The notes below the pieces were generated by a model. It saw only the letters and a list, made by a program, of their open reading frames with translations, had not been told where the DNA came from and ran no database searches. A program made the position numbers and the translations under genes. DNA of 64,000 nt, from NCBI RefSeq assembly GCF_000559085.1, contig NZ_JALN02000001.1, positions 3,162,001 to 3,226,000 of the forward strand, written 5' to 3'. Below are positions 8,164 to 15,221 of the stretch, piece by piece (the stretch's first letter is position 1; each line of letters starts with the position of its first letter). This DNA comes from Mycolicibacterium aromaticivorans JS19b1 = JCM 16368. Its GTDB lineage: Bacteria; Actinomycetota; Actinomycetes; Mycobacteriales; Mycobacteriaceae.

Positions 8164-9897
8164 ATGACCGACACCGGCGGCCTGTTGTTCAACCCGAACA
8201 CGTACGACCCGCAACAGTTCGATCCCGAGACGCGACGTCAGCTCACAGCGTTGATCGGGTGGTTCGAGGAGCGCGGCAAGGCGCGCCTGCTCCAGGACGA
8301 CCACGACGCGGTATGGGTGTCGGACTTCCTGGACTTCGTCGGGCAGGAGCGGATCTTCGCGACGTTCCTGACCCCGTCGGAATTCGGACTCGGGGATGAC
8401 AACAAGCGTTGGGATACCTTCCGCAATGCCGCGCTCAGCGAGATCCTCGGTTTTTACGGCCTGGCGTACTGGTACGCCGAGCAGGTCACCATCCTCGGAT
8501 TGGGCCCAATCTGGCAGAGCGACAACATCAAAGCGAAGGAACGGGCCGCTGCGCAGCTCGACGCCGGCGGGGTGATGGCGTTCGCGTTGTCCGAACGCGA
8601 GCACGGCGCCGACATCTACGACACCGACATGATCCTCACGCCGGCCGACGACGACGGCCTGGCCTTCCGTGCGAGCGGCGAGAAGTATTACATCGGCAAC
8701 GGCAACGTGGCCGGGATGGTATCGGTGTTCTCTCGCCGGGCGGACGTGGAAGGTCCGGACGGCTACGTGTGGTTCGTCGCGGACAGCGCGCACCCGGCCT
8801 ACGAGCTGATCGGCAACGTCGTGCGCGGGCAGATGTACGTCAGCACCTTCGCGCTGCACGACTACCCGGTGCGGGAGGAAGACATCCTGTGCGTTGGGCC
8901 CGAAGCGTTTTCGGTGGCGCTCAACACCGTCAACGTCGGAAAGTTCAATCTGTGCACCGCGTCGATCGGAATGTGTGAGCACGCGTTCTACGAAGCGATC
9001 ACCCACGCCAACAACCGGATTCTGTATGGCAACCCGGTGACCGACTTCCCGCACGTGCAGGCCGGGCTGGTCGAGGCATATGCCCGGCTGGCCGCGATGA
9101 AACTGTTCAGCGACCGCGCAATCGACTACTTCCGCAGTGCCAGTCTCGAGGACCGTCGCTACCTGCTGTTCAACCCGGCGACAAAGGCGAAGGTGACCTC
9201 CGAGGGCGAGAAGGTGGTGGTCCAGCTGTGGGACATCATGGCCGCCAAGGGTTTCGAGCGTGACACCTACTTCACCCAGGTGACTCGCCTCATCGGTGCG
9301 CTCCCGCGACTGGAGGGCACTGTGCACGTCAACGTCGCCCAGATCCTCAAGTTCATGCCCAACTATCTGCTCAACCCGGCGGACTATCCCGAGATCGGCA
9401 CCCGCGACGATCCGGCCGACGACACCTTCTTCTGGGCGCAGGGTCCGGCGCGCGGCGCCTCCAAGGTGCAGTTCGCCGACTGGGTGCCGGTGTTCGAAAG
9501 CGCCTCCGCGATACCGAACGTCGCCCGCTTCCTCGAGCAGGCGCGGGCGCTGCAGCAGCTGCTGCTCACCGCAGCCCCCAGCGCCGAGCAACAGAAGGAC
9601 CTCGACTTCATGCTCGTCATCGGTCACCTGTTCACCCTGGTGGTGTACGGGCAGCTGATCCTGGAGCAGGCACGGTTGCGCGCAATCGATCCGGATTTGG
9701 TGGACCAGATCTTCGACGTGCAGGTGCGGGACTTCTCGGCCTACGCGGTTGCGCTGCACGGTAAAGCGAATTCTACTCCGGCGCAACAGGAATGGGCGCT
9801 GCGTGCGGTGCGCAAACCCGTCACCGACACCGATCGCTTCGACCGGGTATGGAGACAGGTCAAAGCGTACGACGGCGCTTATGCGATGCGGCCATAG
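8164..9897 (+). CDS. Acyl-CoA dehydrogenase family protein
   Basis: 577 residues. The central region has the acyl-CoA dehydrogenase signature (MAFALSEREHGAD with the FAD-binding loop, then GEKYYIGNGNVAG), followed by a long helical domain. It is longer than short-chain acyl-CoA dehydrogenases (about 380) and ends with an extra helical segment (VRDFSAYAVALHGK), like the large fatty-acyl members in mycobacteria. Predicted role: FAD-dependent alpha,beta-desaturation of an acyl-CoA; chain length unknown. The ATG at 8164 has GAAAGG upstream. It converges with the SDR that ends at 9912. Confidence 0.85.
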   Translation: MTDTGGLLFNPNTYDPQQFDPETRRQLTALIGWFEERGKARLLQDDHDAVWVSDFLDFVGQERIFATFLTPSEFGLGDDNKRWDTFRNAALSEILGFYGLAYWYAEQVTILGLGPIWQSDNIKAKERAAAQLDAGGVMAFALSEREHGADIYDTDMILTPADDDGLAFRASGEKYYIGNGNVAGMVSVFSRRADVEGPDGYVWFVADSAHPAYELIGNVVRGQMYVSTFALHDYPVREEDILCVGPEAFSVALNTVNVGKFNLCTASIGMCEHAFYEAITHANNRILYGNPVTDFPHVQAGLVEAYARLAAMKLFSDRAIDYFRSASLEDRRYLLFNPATKAKVTSEGEKVVVQLWDIMAAKGFERDTYFTQVTRLIGALPRLEGTVHVNVAQILKFMPNYLLNPADYPEIGTRDDPADDTFFWAQGPARGASKVQFADWVPVFESASAIPNVARFLEQARALQQLLLTAAPSAEQQKDLDFMLVIGHLFTLVVYGQLILEQARLRAIDPDLVDQIFDVQVRDFSAYAVALHGKANSTPAQQEWALRAVRKPVTDTDRFDRVWRQVKAYDGAYAMRP

Positions 9898-9911
9898 CGA
9901 TCTGGACGCCC

Positions 9912-10766
9912 TTACGAGAAGCTCGTGAACCGTTTGAATTTTCGCAGGTACGCCGCCAGTCGTCGTGCCGGAACCGGGCCCGGCCAGTCGTCGGACCGGA
10001 AATAGGCGTCGGATCCGCCGTCGACGAAAAGAACGCTGCCGCAGAGGAAATCCGCGGAATCTGACAGCATGAACACCACCCAGTCGGCCAGGTGCCCGGC
10101 ATCGCCGAAACCACCGATCGGTACCGGGAACGAATGGATGGCCTTGGCCTCGGCCGGGGTGGACAGCTGCTTCTCCAGCAGCGGTGTCAGGATGGCTCCG
10201 GGAGCGAGGGCATTGAGCCGGATTCCGGCGCCGGCCCAGTCGCGCGTCACCGCGTGACGGCGAACCCAGCGGCTCACCGCCACTTTCGAGGCGCCGTAGG
10301 CCATCGACGACGCGGCGCGGCCGAAGATGCGTAGTGCGCGAGCGGCCTTGTCGACGTCACCCGCCAGCAGGGCGCGGATCGCACGGCCGGGGATTGCCGG
10401 CATGGTGGTGGTCGAATTGCTGGAGAATGCCACGACTTTGGCGCGTTCACCGGCGGCCAGTGCCGGCCGCCACGCCTGCAGGAGTTCCACGACGCCGAAG
10501 TAGTTGACCTCGAGGATGCGGCGCGGCTGGTCCCGGCCGGGGGTCGGTCCGACCCCGGCCGCCAGCACCGCACCATCCAGGCGTCCACCGCACGCGCTGA
10601 GTACGGCGTTGGCGGCCGCGCGGCGACCGGCCGGAGTGGACAGATCGGCCACCACCTCGGCGGGCTGGACGTCCACCCCGATCACGGTGTGCCCATTGGC
10701 CCGCAGCCGCTCGGCGACCGCCCGACCCATGCCCGAGGCAGAGCCGGTGACGACATAGGTACCCAT
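9912..10766 (-). CDS. Short-chain dehydrogenase/reductase
   Basis: 284 residues with the classical SDR cofactor motif TGSASGMG near residue 7, a VAFSSNSTT strand carrying the catalytic Ser, and YGASK for the Tyr-Lys pair. LNALAPGAILTPL and VLFVDGGSDAYF are typical C-terminal elements. A roughly 20-residue insertion separates the Ser strand from YxxxK. It resembles 3-alpha-(hydroxysteroid) dehydrogenase-like SDRs; substrate unknown. The start is ATG 10766. The target duplication of the IS481 element lies 15-20 bases upstream, so the insertion has separated this gene from its original promoter or operon partner. Confidence 0.83.
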   Translation of the reverse strand: MGTYVVTGSASGMGRAVAERLRANGHTVIGVDVQPAEVVADLSTPAGRRAAANAVLSACGGRLDGAVLAAGVGPTPGRDQPRRILEVNYFGVVELLQAWRPALAAGERAKVVAFSSNSTTTMPAIPGRAIRALLAGDVDKAARALRIFGRAASSMAYGASKVAVSRWVRRHAVTRDWAGAGIRLNALAPGAILTPLLEKQLSTPAEAKAIHSFPVPIGGFGDAGHLADWVVFMLSDSADFLCGSVLFVDGGSDAYFRSDDWPGPVPARRLAAYLRKFKRFTSFS

Positions 10767-10780
10767 CCGAGTGAGTATGG

Positions 10781-10786
10781 CCTAGC
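10781..10786. repeat. Left target-site duplication CCTAGC of the IS481 element
   Basis: CCTAGC lies directly outside the left end of the insertion and is repeated exactly at 11876-11881 outside the right end. Confidence 0.85.
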
Positions 10787-10830
10787 TGTACTCGGCTTAG
10801 ACATTGGTGACGGATCGCTATTGCTGTAGG

Positions 10831-10888
10831 GAGGACCTCCGGGCTTAGTGGAGATGTCTGACGTCTTCACCAGTCCACGGAGGTCCTC
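10831..10888 (+). promoter_or_regulatory. Inverted repeat that can hide the transposase ribosome-binding site
   Basis: GAGGACCTCCG (10831-10841) is perfectly complementary to CGGAGGTCCTC (10878-10888), which contains the GGAGG ribosome site just before the GTG start at 10889. A transcript containing both arms would fold and block translation. A transcript starting between them would not. Confidence 0.6.
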
Positions 10889-11866
10889 GTGTCCCACGCT
10901 AATGCCCGTTTGACCGTTCATGGTCGTCTGCTGCTCGTTGAGCGGATCGTTAAGGGACACCGACCGGTGTCTCATGTCGCTGCCGAATTAGGAGTGTCGC
11001 GCCAGTGCGCTCACCGATGGGTGCGCCGGTTTCGCGATGAAGGCGTTGCCGGGTTGTCGGATCGCTCCTCACGACCACACCGCTGCCCGCGCCGCACATC
11101 AGCTGTCATTGAAGATGCGGTCCTCGAACTGCGCCGCGCCAGTAGGCGGGGCCAGGACTGGATCGGCGCCGAACTCGGTCTGCCGGCCCGCACGATCTCG
11201 GCGATCTTGCGCCGCCACCAGCTGCCGTATCTGAGGGACTGCGACCCGCTGACCGGTGACGTGATCCGGTCATCGAAAGCGACCGCGGTCCGCTACGAAC
11301 GGGCACGCCCCGGAGAACTAATTCATATGGATGTCAAGAAGATTGGCCGCATCCCTGACGGAGGCGGATGGAAGGCTCACGGCCGAGCCAAGAGCAGATC
11401 TGCTGCACAGAGGAACGCGCGCATCGGGTTCGACTACGTGCACTCCGTCGTTGACGACCATTCGCGGCTGGCCTACTCAGAGATCCTGCCCGATGAAAAG
11501 GGAGCGACGTGCGGTGAGTTTTTAGCCAGGGCCGCCGAGTACTTCCGCGCCCACGGCATCCCGACCATCGAGAGACTCATCACCGACAACCACTGGAGTT
11601 ATCGACGCTCCGCCGATGTCGCGGCTGTCATCGCAGGCCTGGGCGCCAAGCACGTCTTCATCAAGCCGCATTGCCCCTGGCAGAACGGGAAAGTGGAGCG
11701 CTACAACCGCACCCTGCAGACCGAGTGGGCCTACCAGCAGATATTCACCACCAACGACGCTCGCAGCGCTGCCCTTGCACCCTGGCTCGAGGACTACAAC
11801 AATCGACGACGCCACTCAGCCCTCGGAGGCCAACCCCCGATCAGCAGACTGACGCCAACGTCCTAG
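10889..11866 (+). CDS. IS481-family transposase
   Basis: 325 residues. The N-terminal helix-turn-helix (HVAAELGVSRQCAHRWVRRF) is followed by an integrase-type catalytic core with the DDE residues in HMDVKK, LITDNHWSY and NGKVERYNRTLQTEW. The length is normal for IS481 transposases and no frameshift is seen. The GTG start is preceded by GGAGG lying within the inverted repeat described at 10831-10888. The stop codon falls inside the right terminal repeat. Confidence 0.95.
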   Translation: MSHANARLTVHGRLLLVERIVKGHRPVSHVAAELGVSRQCAHRWVRRFRDEGVAGLSDRSSRPHRCPRRTSAVIEDAVLELRRASRRGQDWIGAELGLPARTISAILRRHQLPYLRDCDPLTGDVIRSSKATAVRYERARPGELIHMDVKKIGRIPDGGGWKAHGRAKSRSAAQRNARIGFDYVHSVVDDHSRLAYSEILPDEKGATCGEFLARAAEYFRAHGIPTIERLITDNHWSYRRSADVAAVIAGLGAKHVFIKPHCPWQNGKVERYNRTLQTEWAYQQIFTTNDARSAALAPWLEDYNNRRRHSALGGQPPISRLTPTS

Positions 11867-11875
11867 CCGAGTACA

Positions 11876-11881
11876 CCTAGC
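11876..11881. repeat. Right target-site duplication CCTAGC of the IS481 element
   Basis: Exact repeat of 10781-10786, immediately outside the right terminal inverted repeat. Confidence 0.85.
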
Positions 11882-11893
11882 GGCCCCGCGTGG

Positions 11894-12112
11894 TCAGGCT
11901 ACCAACACCGACGGCTCGCTCTGTGTCGCGATCGTCGGCGGATCCTGAGGATGGCCCTTCGCGAAGATGTCCGGCCAGCCGTTGCGCGCGATCGCATCTC
12001 TGTGCCTCTGCTGGAGGACGGTGTTGGTGACGTCGAGGATCGAGTACGCCAGGTTCATCTGGGCGGGATCGAAGCCGGCGCCGTTGGCGATCACCCATGG
12101 CGAGATTCTCAT
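11894..12112 (-). CDS. Hypothetical 72-residue protein
   Basis: The frame encodes MRISPWVIANGAGFDPAQMN followed by a plausible amphipathic helix (SILDVTNTVLQQRHRDAIAR) and a Pro-rich tail ending SVLVA. The composition is protein-like rather than shadow-like, and no competing gene occupies the bases. I do not recognise the family. It reads toward the SDR gene at 9912-10766; without the IS insertion the two would be about 30 bases apart, as in an operon. It starts 58 bases from the divergent LLM oxidoreductase gene. It could be a non-coding leader instead. Confidence 0.4.
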   Translation of the reverse strand: MRISPWVIANGAGFDPAQMNLAYSILDVTNTVLQQRHRDAIARNGWPDIFAKGHPQDPPTIATQSEPSVLVA

Positions 12113-12170
12113 CGGTGCGATGGATGGCAACCGCGCATGGCGTTTCCGCGACGCCGTTACGATCTGTCCG

Positions 12171-13214
12171 GTGGACGTCGACGTCATGACCACTGCGCTG
12201 CCGCTGGGACAAATCGGCAGCCTCGCCCAACGCACCCAGGCCGCCGGTTTCTCCGGCATGCTCTTCACCGAGACCGGCCGGACCCCGTACCTCAACGCCG
12301 CGGTGGCGTCGCAAGCTGCGCCGGGACTCCAGCTCTCGACCGGTGTCGCGGTCGCGTTTCCGCGCAGCCCGTTCATCACGGCAGCGACCGCGTGGGAACT
12401 GCAGGAAGGCAGCGGCGGACGCTTCCGGCTGGGCCTGGGCACCCAGGTGCGCACCCACGTCGTGCGGCGGTACGGCACAGAGTTCGAACGTCCCGGCCCG
12501 CGACTGCGCGACTATGTGCTGGCCGTCAAGGCCTGCTTCGCCGCCTTCCGCACCGGCACCCTCGACCACCACGGCGAGTTCTACAACCTGGACTTCATCA
12601 CCGCGCAGTGGAGTGCCGGACCCATCGACGAACCCGACCCGAAGGTCGACATCGCGGCGGTGAACCCCTGGATGCTTCGGATGGCCGGCGAGGTGGCCGA
12701 CGGTGTGCACGTCCACCCGATCGGGGAGCCTGGCTACATCGCTCGCCATGTGGTGCCCAAAGTCGCTGAGGGAGCGGCGAAATCGGGGCGCTCGCCGTCC
12801 GACATCGCGCTGATCGTGCCCGTGATGACCATCGTCGGCGACACCGACGAGGAACGCGCGGCCGAGCGTGAGCGGGTGCGTTTCTCCATGAGCTTCTACG
12901 GCAGCACCCCCAACTATGCGTTCATCTGGGATGAGGCCGGCTTCGACGGCACCACCGCCCGCATCCGCGAGAAGCAGAAGGCCGGTGACATCAACGGGAT
13001 GGCGGCGCAGATCACCGACGACCACATCGCCACGTTCGCCACCGAGTCGAGCTGGGACGGGCTGGCCGATGCGCTGGCCGAGCGATACGGCGACACCGCG
13101 ACCCGCATCGTGCTCTACAACGCGCTGGGCGACGACGAGCGCTTCGAGCGCTACGGCGAGGTGGCGCGACAACTCTCGCACAGCACCGCGCGCCCAGGCC
13201 CTCCGGCGGGGTAA
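12171..13214 (+). CDS. LLM-class F420-dependent oxidoreductase
   Basis: 347 residues of the luciferase-like family: MDVDVMTTALPLGQIGSLAQ, then GFSGMLFTETGRTPYL, a GVAVAFPRSPF strand and the signature GGRFRLGLGTQVRTHVVRRY. It resembles the family annotated in mycobacteria as probable F420-dependent oxidoreductase (TIGR03617-like). The GTG at 12171 starts the conserved sequence; the frame is open upstream, but that stretch lacks homology. It precedes a GAP-family gene and an MFS gene on the same strand with gaps of 29 and 4 bases, suggesting a three-gene transcript. Substrate unknown. Confidence 0.85.
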   Translation: MDVDVMTTALPLGQIGSLAQRTQAAGFSGMLFTETGRTPYLNAAVASQAAPGLQLSTGVAVAFPRSPFITAATAWELQEGSGGRFRLGLGTQVRTHVVRRYGTEFERPGPRLRDYVLAVKACFAAFRTGTLDHHGEFYNLDFITAQWSAGPIDEPDPKVDIAAVNPWMLRMAGEVADGVHVHPIGEPGYIARHVVPKVAEGAAKSGRSPSDIALIVPVMTIVGDTDEERAAERERVRFSMSFYGSTPNYAFIWDEAGFDGTTARIREKQKAGDINGMAAQITDDHIATFATESSWDGLADALAERYGDTATRIVLYNALGDDERFERYGEVARQLSHSTARPGPPAG

Positions 13215-13243
13215 CCTGCCGCCATGCCAGCGCGGATGAGCCC

Positions 13244-13996
13244 GTGAGCACACACATCGCCGTGATCGCGACGCTCGCGGTCGCGTTGCTGTTCAGTCCC
13301 GAGACGTTGGTCCTCGGACTGGTGGTTGCCAGCGACAAGGTGGTGCCACGGCAGGCCACCCTCGCATTCTCCGCAGGCGCGATCTCCGGCATCGCGTTCT
13401 CCACCGGCATCGGGGTGGGCATCGCCGCCCTGACGGGCGCCCCGAACACGTCGGCCGCCGACCATGCTTCGTGGCCCGGCTTCATCGTTCGGATCCTGAT
13501 CGCGGCCGCACTGATGGCGATCGGTATCCGCCGGGCGGTCGGCGCAGTACGGCACAAACCGATCACCGACGTGTCCAAGCCGCAGCGCCGGCCCGGCAGA
13601 TTGCGCACCCGGCTCACCGAACGCTTTCCCGGACTGAATCCGAAGGCTGATCTGCCCGCCCGCCAACGCATCACGCGTGCGGCGATGGCCGGCTTCGCGG
13701 TCTGTGGCTTGCACCCCAAGGTGTTCCCGATCGCGATCGCCGCCGGACATCAGATCCTGGAGATCGGCCACCGGCCGGAACGCGCGCTCGGTGCCGTTGT
13801 CTTCGCGGTGATCGCACTCATCCCCGCACTGGCGCCGACCGTCGTCGAGCTGGTACGGCCGGGGGCTGCCGACCGGATCAAGGAAGGCTACGAACAGATC
13901 ATGAAAGTGCACGGCCGCTGGATCGTCGCTGTGCTGCTGCTCGCCGCGGCCGCATTCGTCGGCTACAACGCATTCGATCACCTGCCGAAGCACTGA
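13244..13996 (+). CDS. GAP/Sap-family membrane protein (lipid-addressing type)
   Basis: 250 residues with about six hydrophobic helices and a short cytoplasmic loop rich in Arg and Pro (KPQRRPGRLRTR). The segment ALLFSPETLVLGLVVAS at the N-terminus and HPKVFPIAIAAG in the second half are typical of the GAP/Sap family. Members assist export of glycopeptidolipids or sulfolipid-1 precursors in mycobacteria. The lipid handled here is unknown. Start GTG 13244. An MFS gene follows four bases after the stop, and both may act in envelope transport. Confidence 0.75.
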   Translation: MSTHIAVIATLAVALLFSPETLVLGLVVASDKVVPRQATLAFSAGAISGIAFSTGIGVGIAALTGAPNTSAADHASWPGFIVRILIAAALMAIGIRRAVGAVRHKPITDVSKPQRRPGRLRTRLTERFPGLNPKADLPARQRITRAAMAGFAVCGLHPKVFPIAIAAGHQILEIGHRPERALGAVVFAVIALIPALAPTVVELVRPGAADRIKEGYEQIMKVHGRWIVAVLLLAAAAFVGYNAFDHLPKH

Positions 13997-14000
13997 CGGC

Positions 14001-15221
14001 GTGAATCCCGTTACACCGGAGGCCAACCCGGTCCGCTTGGGCGGCCTGCTCAGCGGTGTCCTGCTGACGCAGGTTGCCAACAGTGCGGTCCATCTGGCGC
14101 AGCCACTGCTGGTTGCGGATCTGTCCGGGTCGTTGGGCACCGCGGCCTTCTTCTCCGCGTTCGGTACCGCTCTGCATATGGTGGGCACCTACCTCGGAGG
14201 TTGGCCGACCGAGCGGTTCGGCGCCCGCCGCGTGCTGGCTGTGTCGACGTTGCTGCGCGGCGTCGTGCTGGCCGGTGTCCCGGCGGCGATGGCCCTCGGT
14301 CTGTTGAGCCTGACGTGGGCCCTCGTCTGCTACAGCGCGGAGGCGCTGATTCGCGGATACGTCGACACGTCGGTGCACACAATCCCGCTCGAGCTCGCCG
14401 GGCACCAGCCTCGGCTCCTGGACAAGATCAACTCCCGCTACGAACTGGCCTTCGAACTGGGGGCCGTCGTCGGCCCGCTCATGCTCGGCGGCCTGATGGT
14501 CTGGTCGGCACAAATCGTGTCGCACATCGTGATTCCGGTCGGTTTCGCGCTGTCGGCGGCGTGCTACGTGTTGATCCCCGAACGTCCGGCCATCCCGATC
14601 GAGGACCGCAACCACACGCACGGTGGAGCATGGGCAGGCGTGCGGTACATCCTCAAACACAGGTCTCTCCTGATGGTGGTCGTCGGGCTGATGTTGTTCC
14701 ACCTCTACGAGTTGCGCAAAGACCTCAGCGCCTTCTTCGCCAAAGGACTGTTGCACCATCCCGAGATGGTGGGGCATATCGGATCGGCGTTCGCGCTCGG
14801 CGGTGTTGCCGGCGCGCTGCTGTATACCGTGACGCAGCGCCGCGGCTCCGGAATCGGATGGGTGTTCGCCGGCGTGGTAGGAACGGTGCTGCTCGCCGTG
14901 GGCTGGGTTCCGGTGAACCTGTGGGTCATGGTCGTGGCTGTGTTTCTGTTCGGGGTGGCCAACGTCTGCGCTCGACTGGTGCTGACCCGGTGGCGCCAGG
15001 AGCTGACCCCGCTGGAGCATGCGGGCGGTGTCACTGCCGCAACGGAATTCGGCCGAACGGCAGCCTCGGTCGGAGTGGACAGTCTGGTCGGTGGGGCGTT
15101 CAGCTCGGGCGGGAGCGCCTACGGCTCATTCGGCATCGTGGGCGGCGTGCTCGCGATGTTCGCCGTCGCGCAGGTCGCCGTGGCCCGGTACTTCGTCCGG
15201 CGCGGAAACCCGGCCCTCTAG
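14001..15221 (+). CDS. MFS transporter
   Basis: 406 residues with about 12 hydrophobic helices and an MFS loop 2-3 motif (GGWPTERFGARRVL). The first half has an acidic, Ala-rich helix (YSAEALIRGYVDTSV) and the central loop is short (PERPAIPIEDRNH). The likely role is proton-driven export or uptake of a small molecule; the substrate is not predictable. GTG start, four bases after the preceding membrane-protein gene. Its stop codon overlaps that of the convergent secreted hydrolase. Confidence 0.85.
   Translation: MNPVTPEANPVRLGGLLSGVLLTQVANSAVHLAQPLLVADLSGSLGTAAFFSAFGTALHMVGTYLGGWPTERFGARRVLAVSTLLRGVVLAGVPAAMALGLLSLTWALVCYSAEALIRGYVDTSVHTIPLELAGHQPRLLDKINSRYELAFELGAVVGPLMLGGLMVWSAQIVSHIVIPVGFALSAACYVLIPERPAIPIEDRNHTHGGAWAGVRYILKHRSLLMVVVGLMLFHLYELRKDLSAFFAKGLLHHPEMVGHIGSAFALGGVAGALLYTVTQRRGSGIGWVFAGVVGTVLLAVGWVPVNLWVMVVAVFLFGVANVCARLVLTRWRQELTPLEHAGGVTAATEFGRTAASVGVDSLVGGAFSSGGSAYGSFGIVGGVLAMFAVAQVAVARYFVRRGNPAL

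Larger units (their letters stand above)
10787..11875 (+). mobile_element. IS481-family insertion sequence, complete
   Basis: A 1089-bp element with terminal inverted repeats beginning TGTACTCGGC on both ends (about 20 of the first 25 bases match), one full-length DDE transposase gene, and a 6-bp direct target duplication (CCTAGC). Exact ends and intact ORF argue for a recent, possibly still active insertion. It sits between a minus-strand SDR gene and a minus-strand 72-residue reading frame. Confidence 0.93.

Noticed and set aside
8131..9786. Long open frame opposite the acyl-CoA dehydrogenase gene
   Set aside because: It is a codon-bias shadow typical of high-GC DNA: His/Arg/Val-rich with no family motifs, while the other strand carries a clear enzyme.
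11877..13253. 458-codon minus-strand frame opposite the LLM oxidoreductase
   Set aside because: Shadow frame; the plus strand carries an unmistakable luciferase-like enzyme and this frame has no motif.
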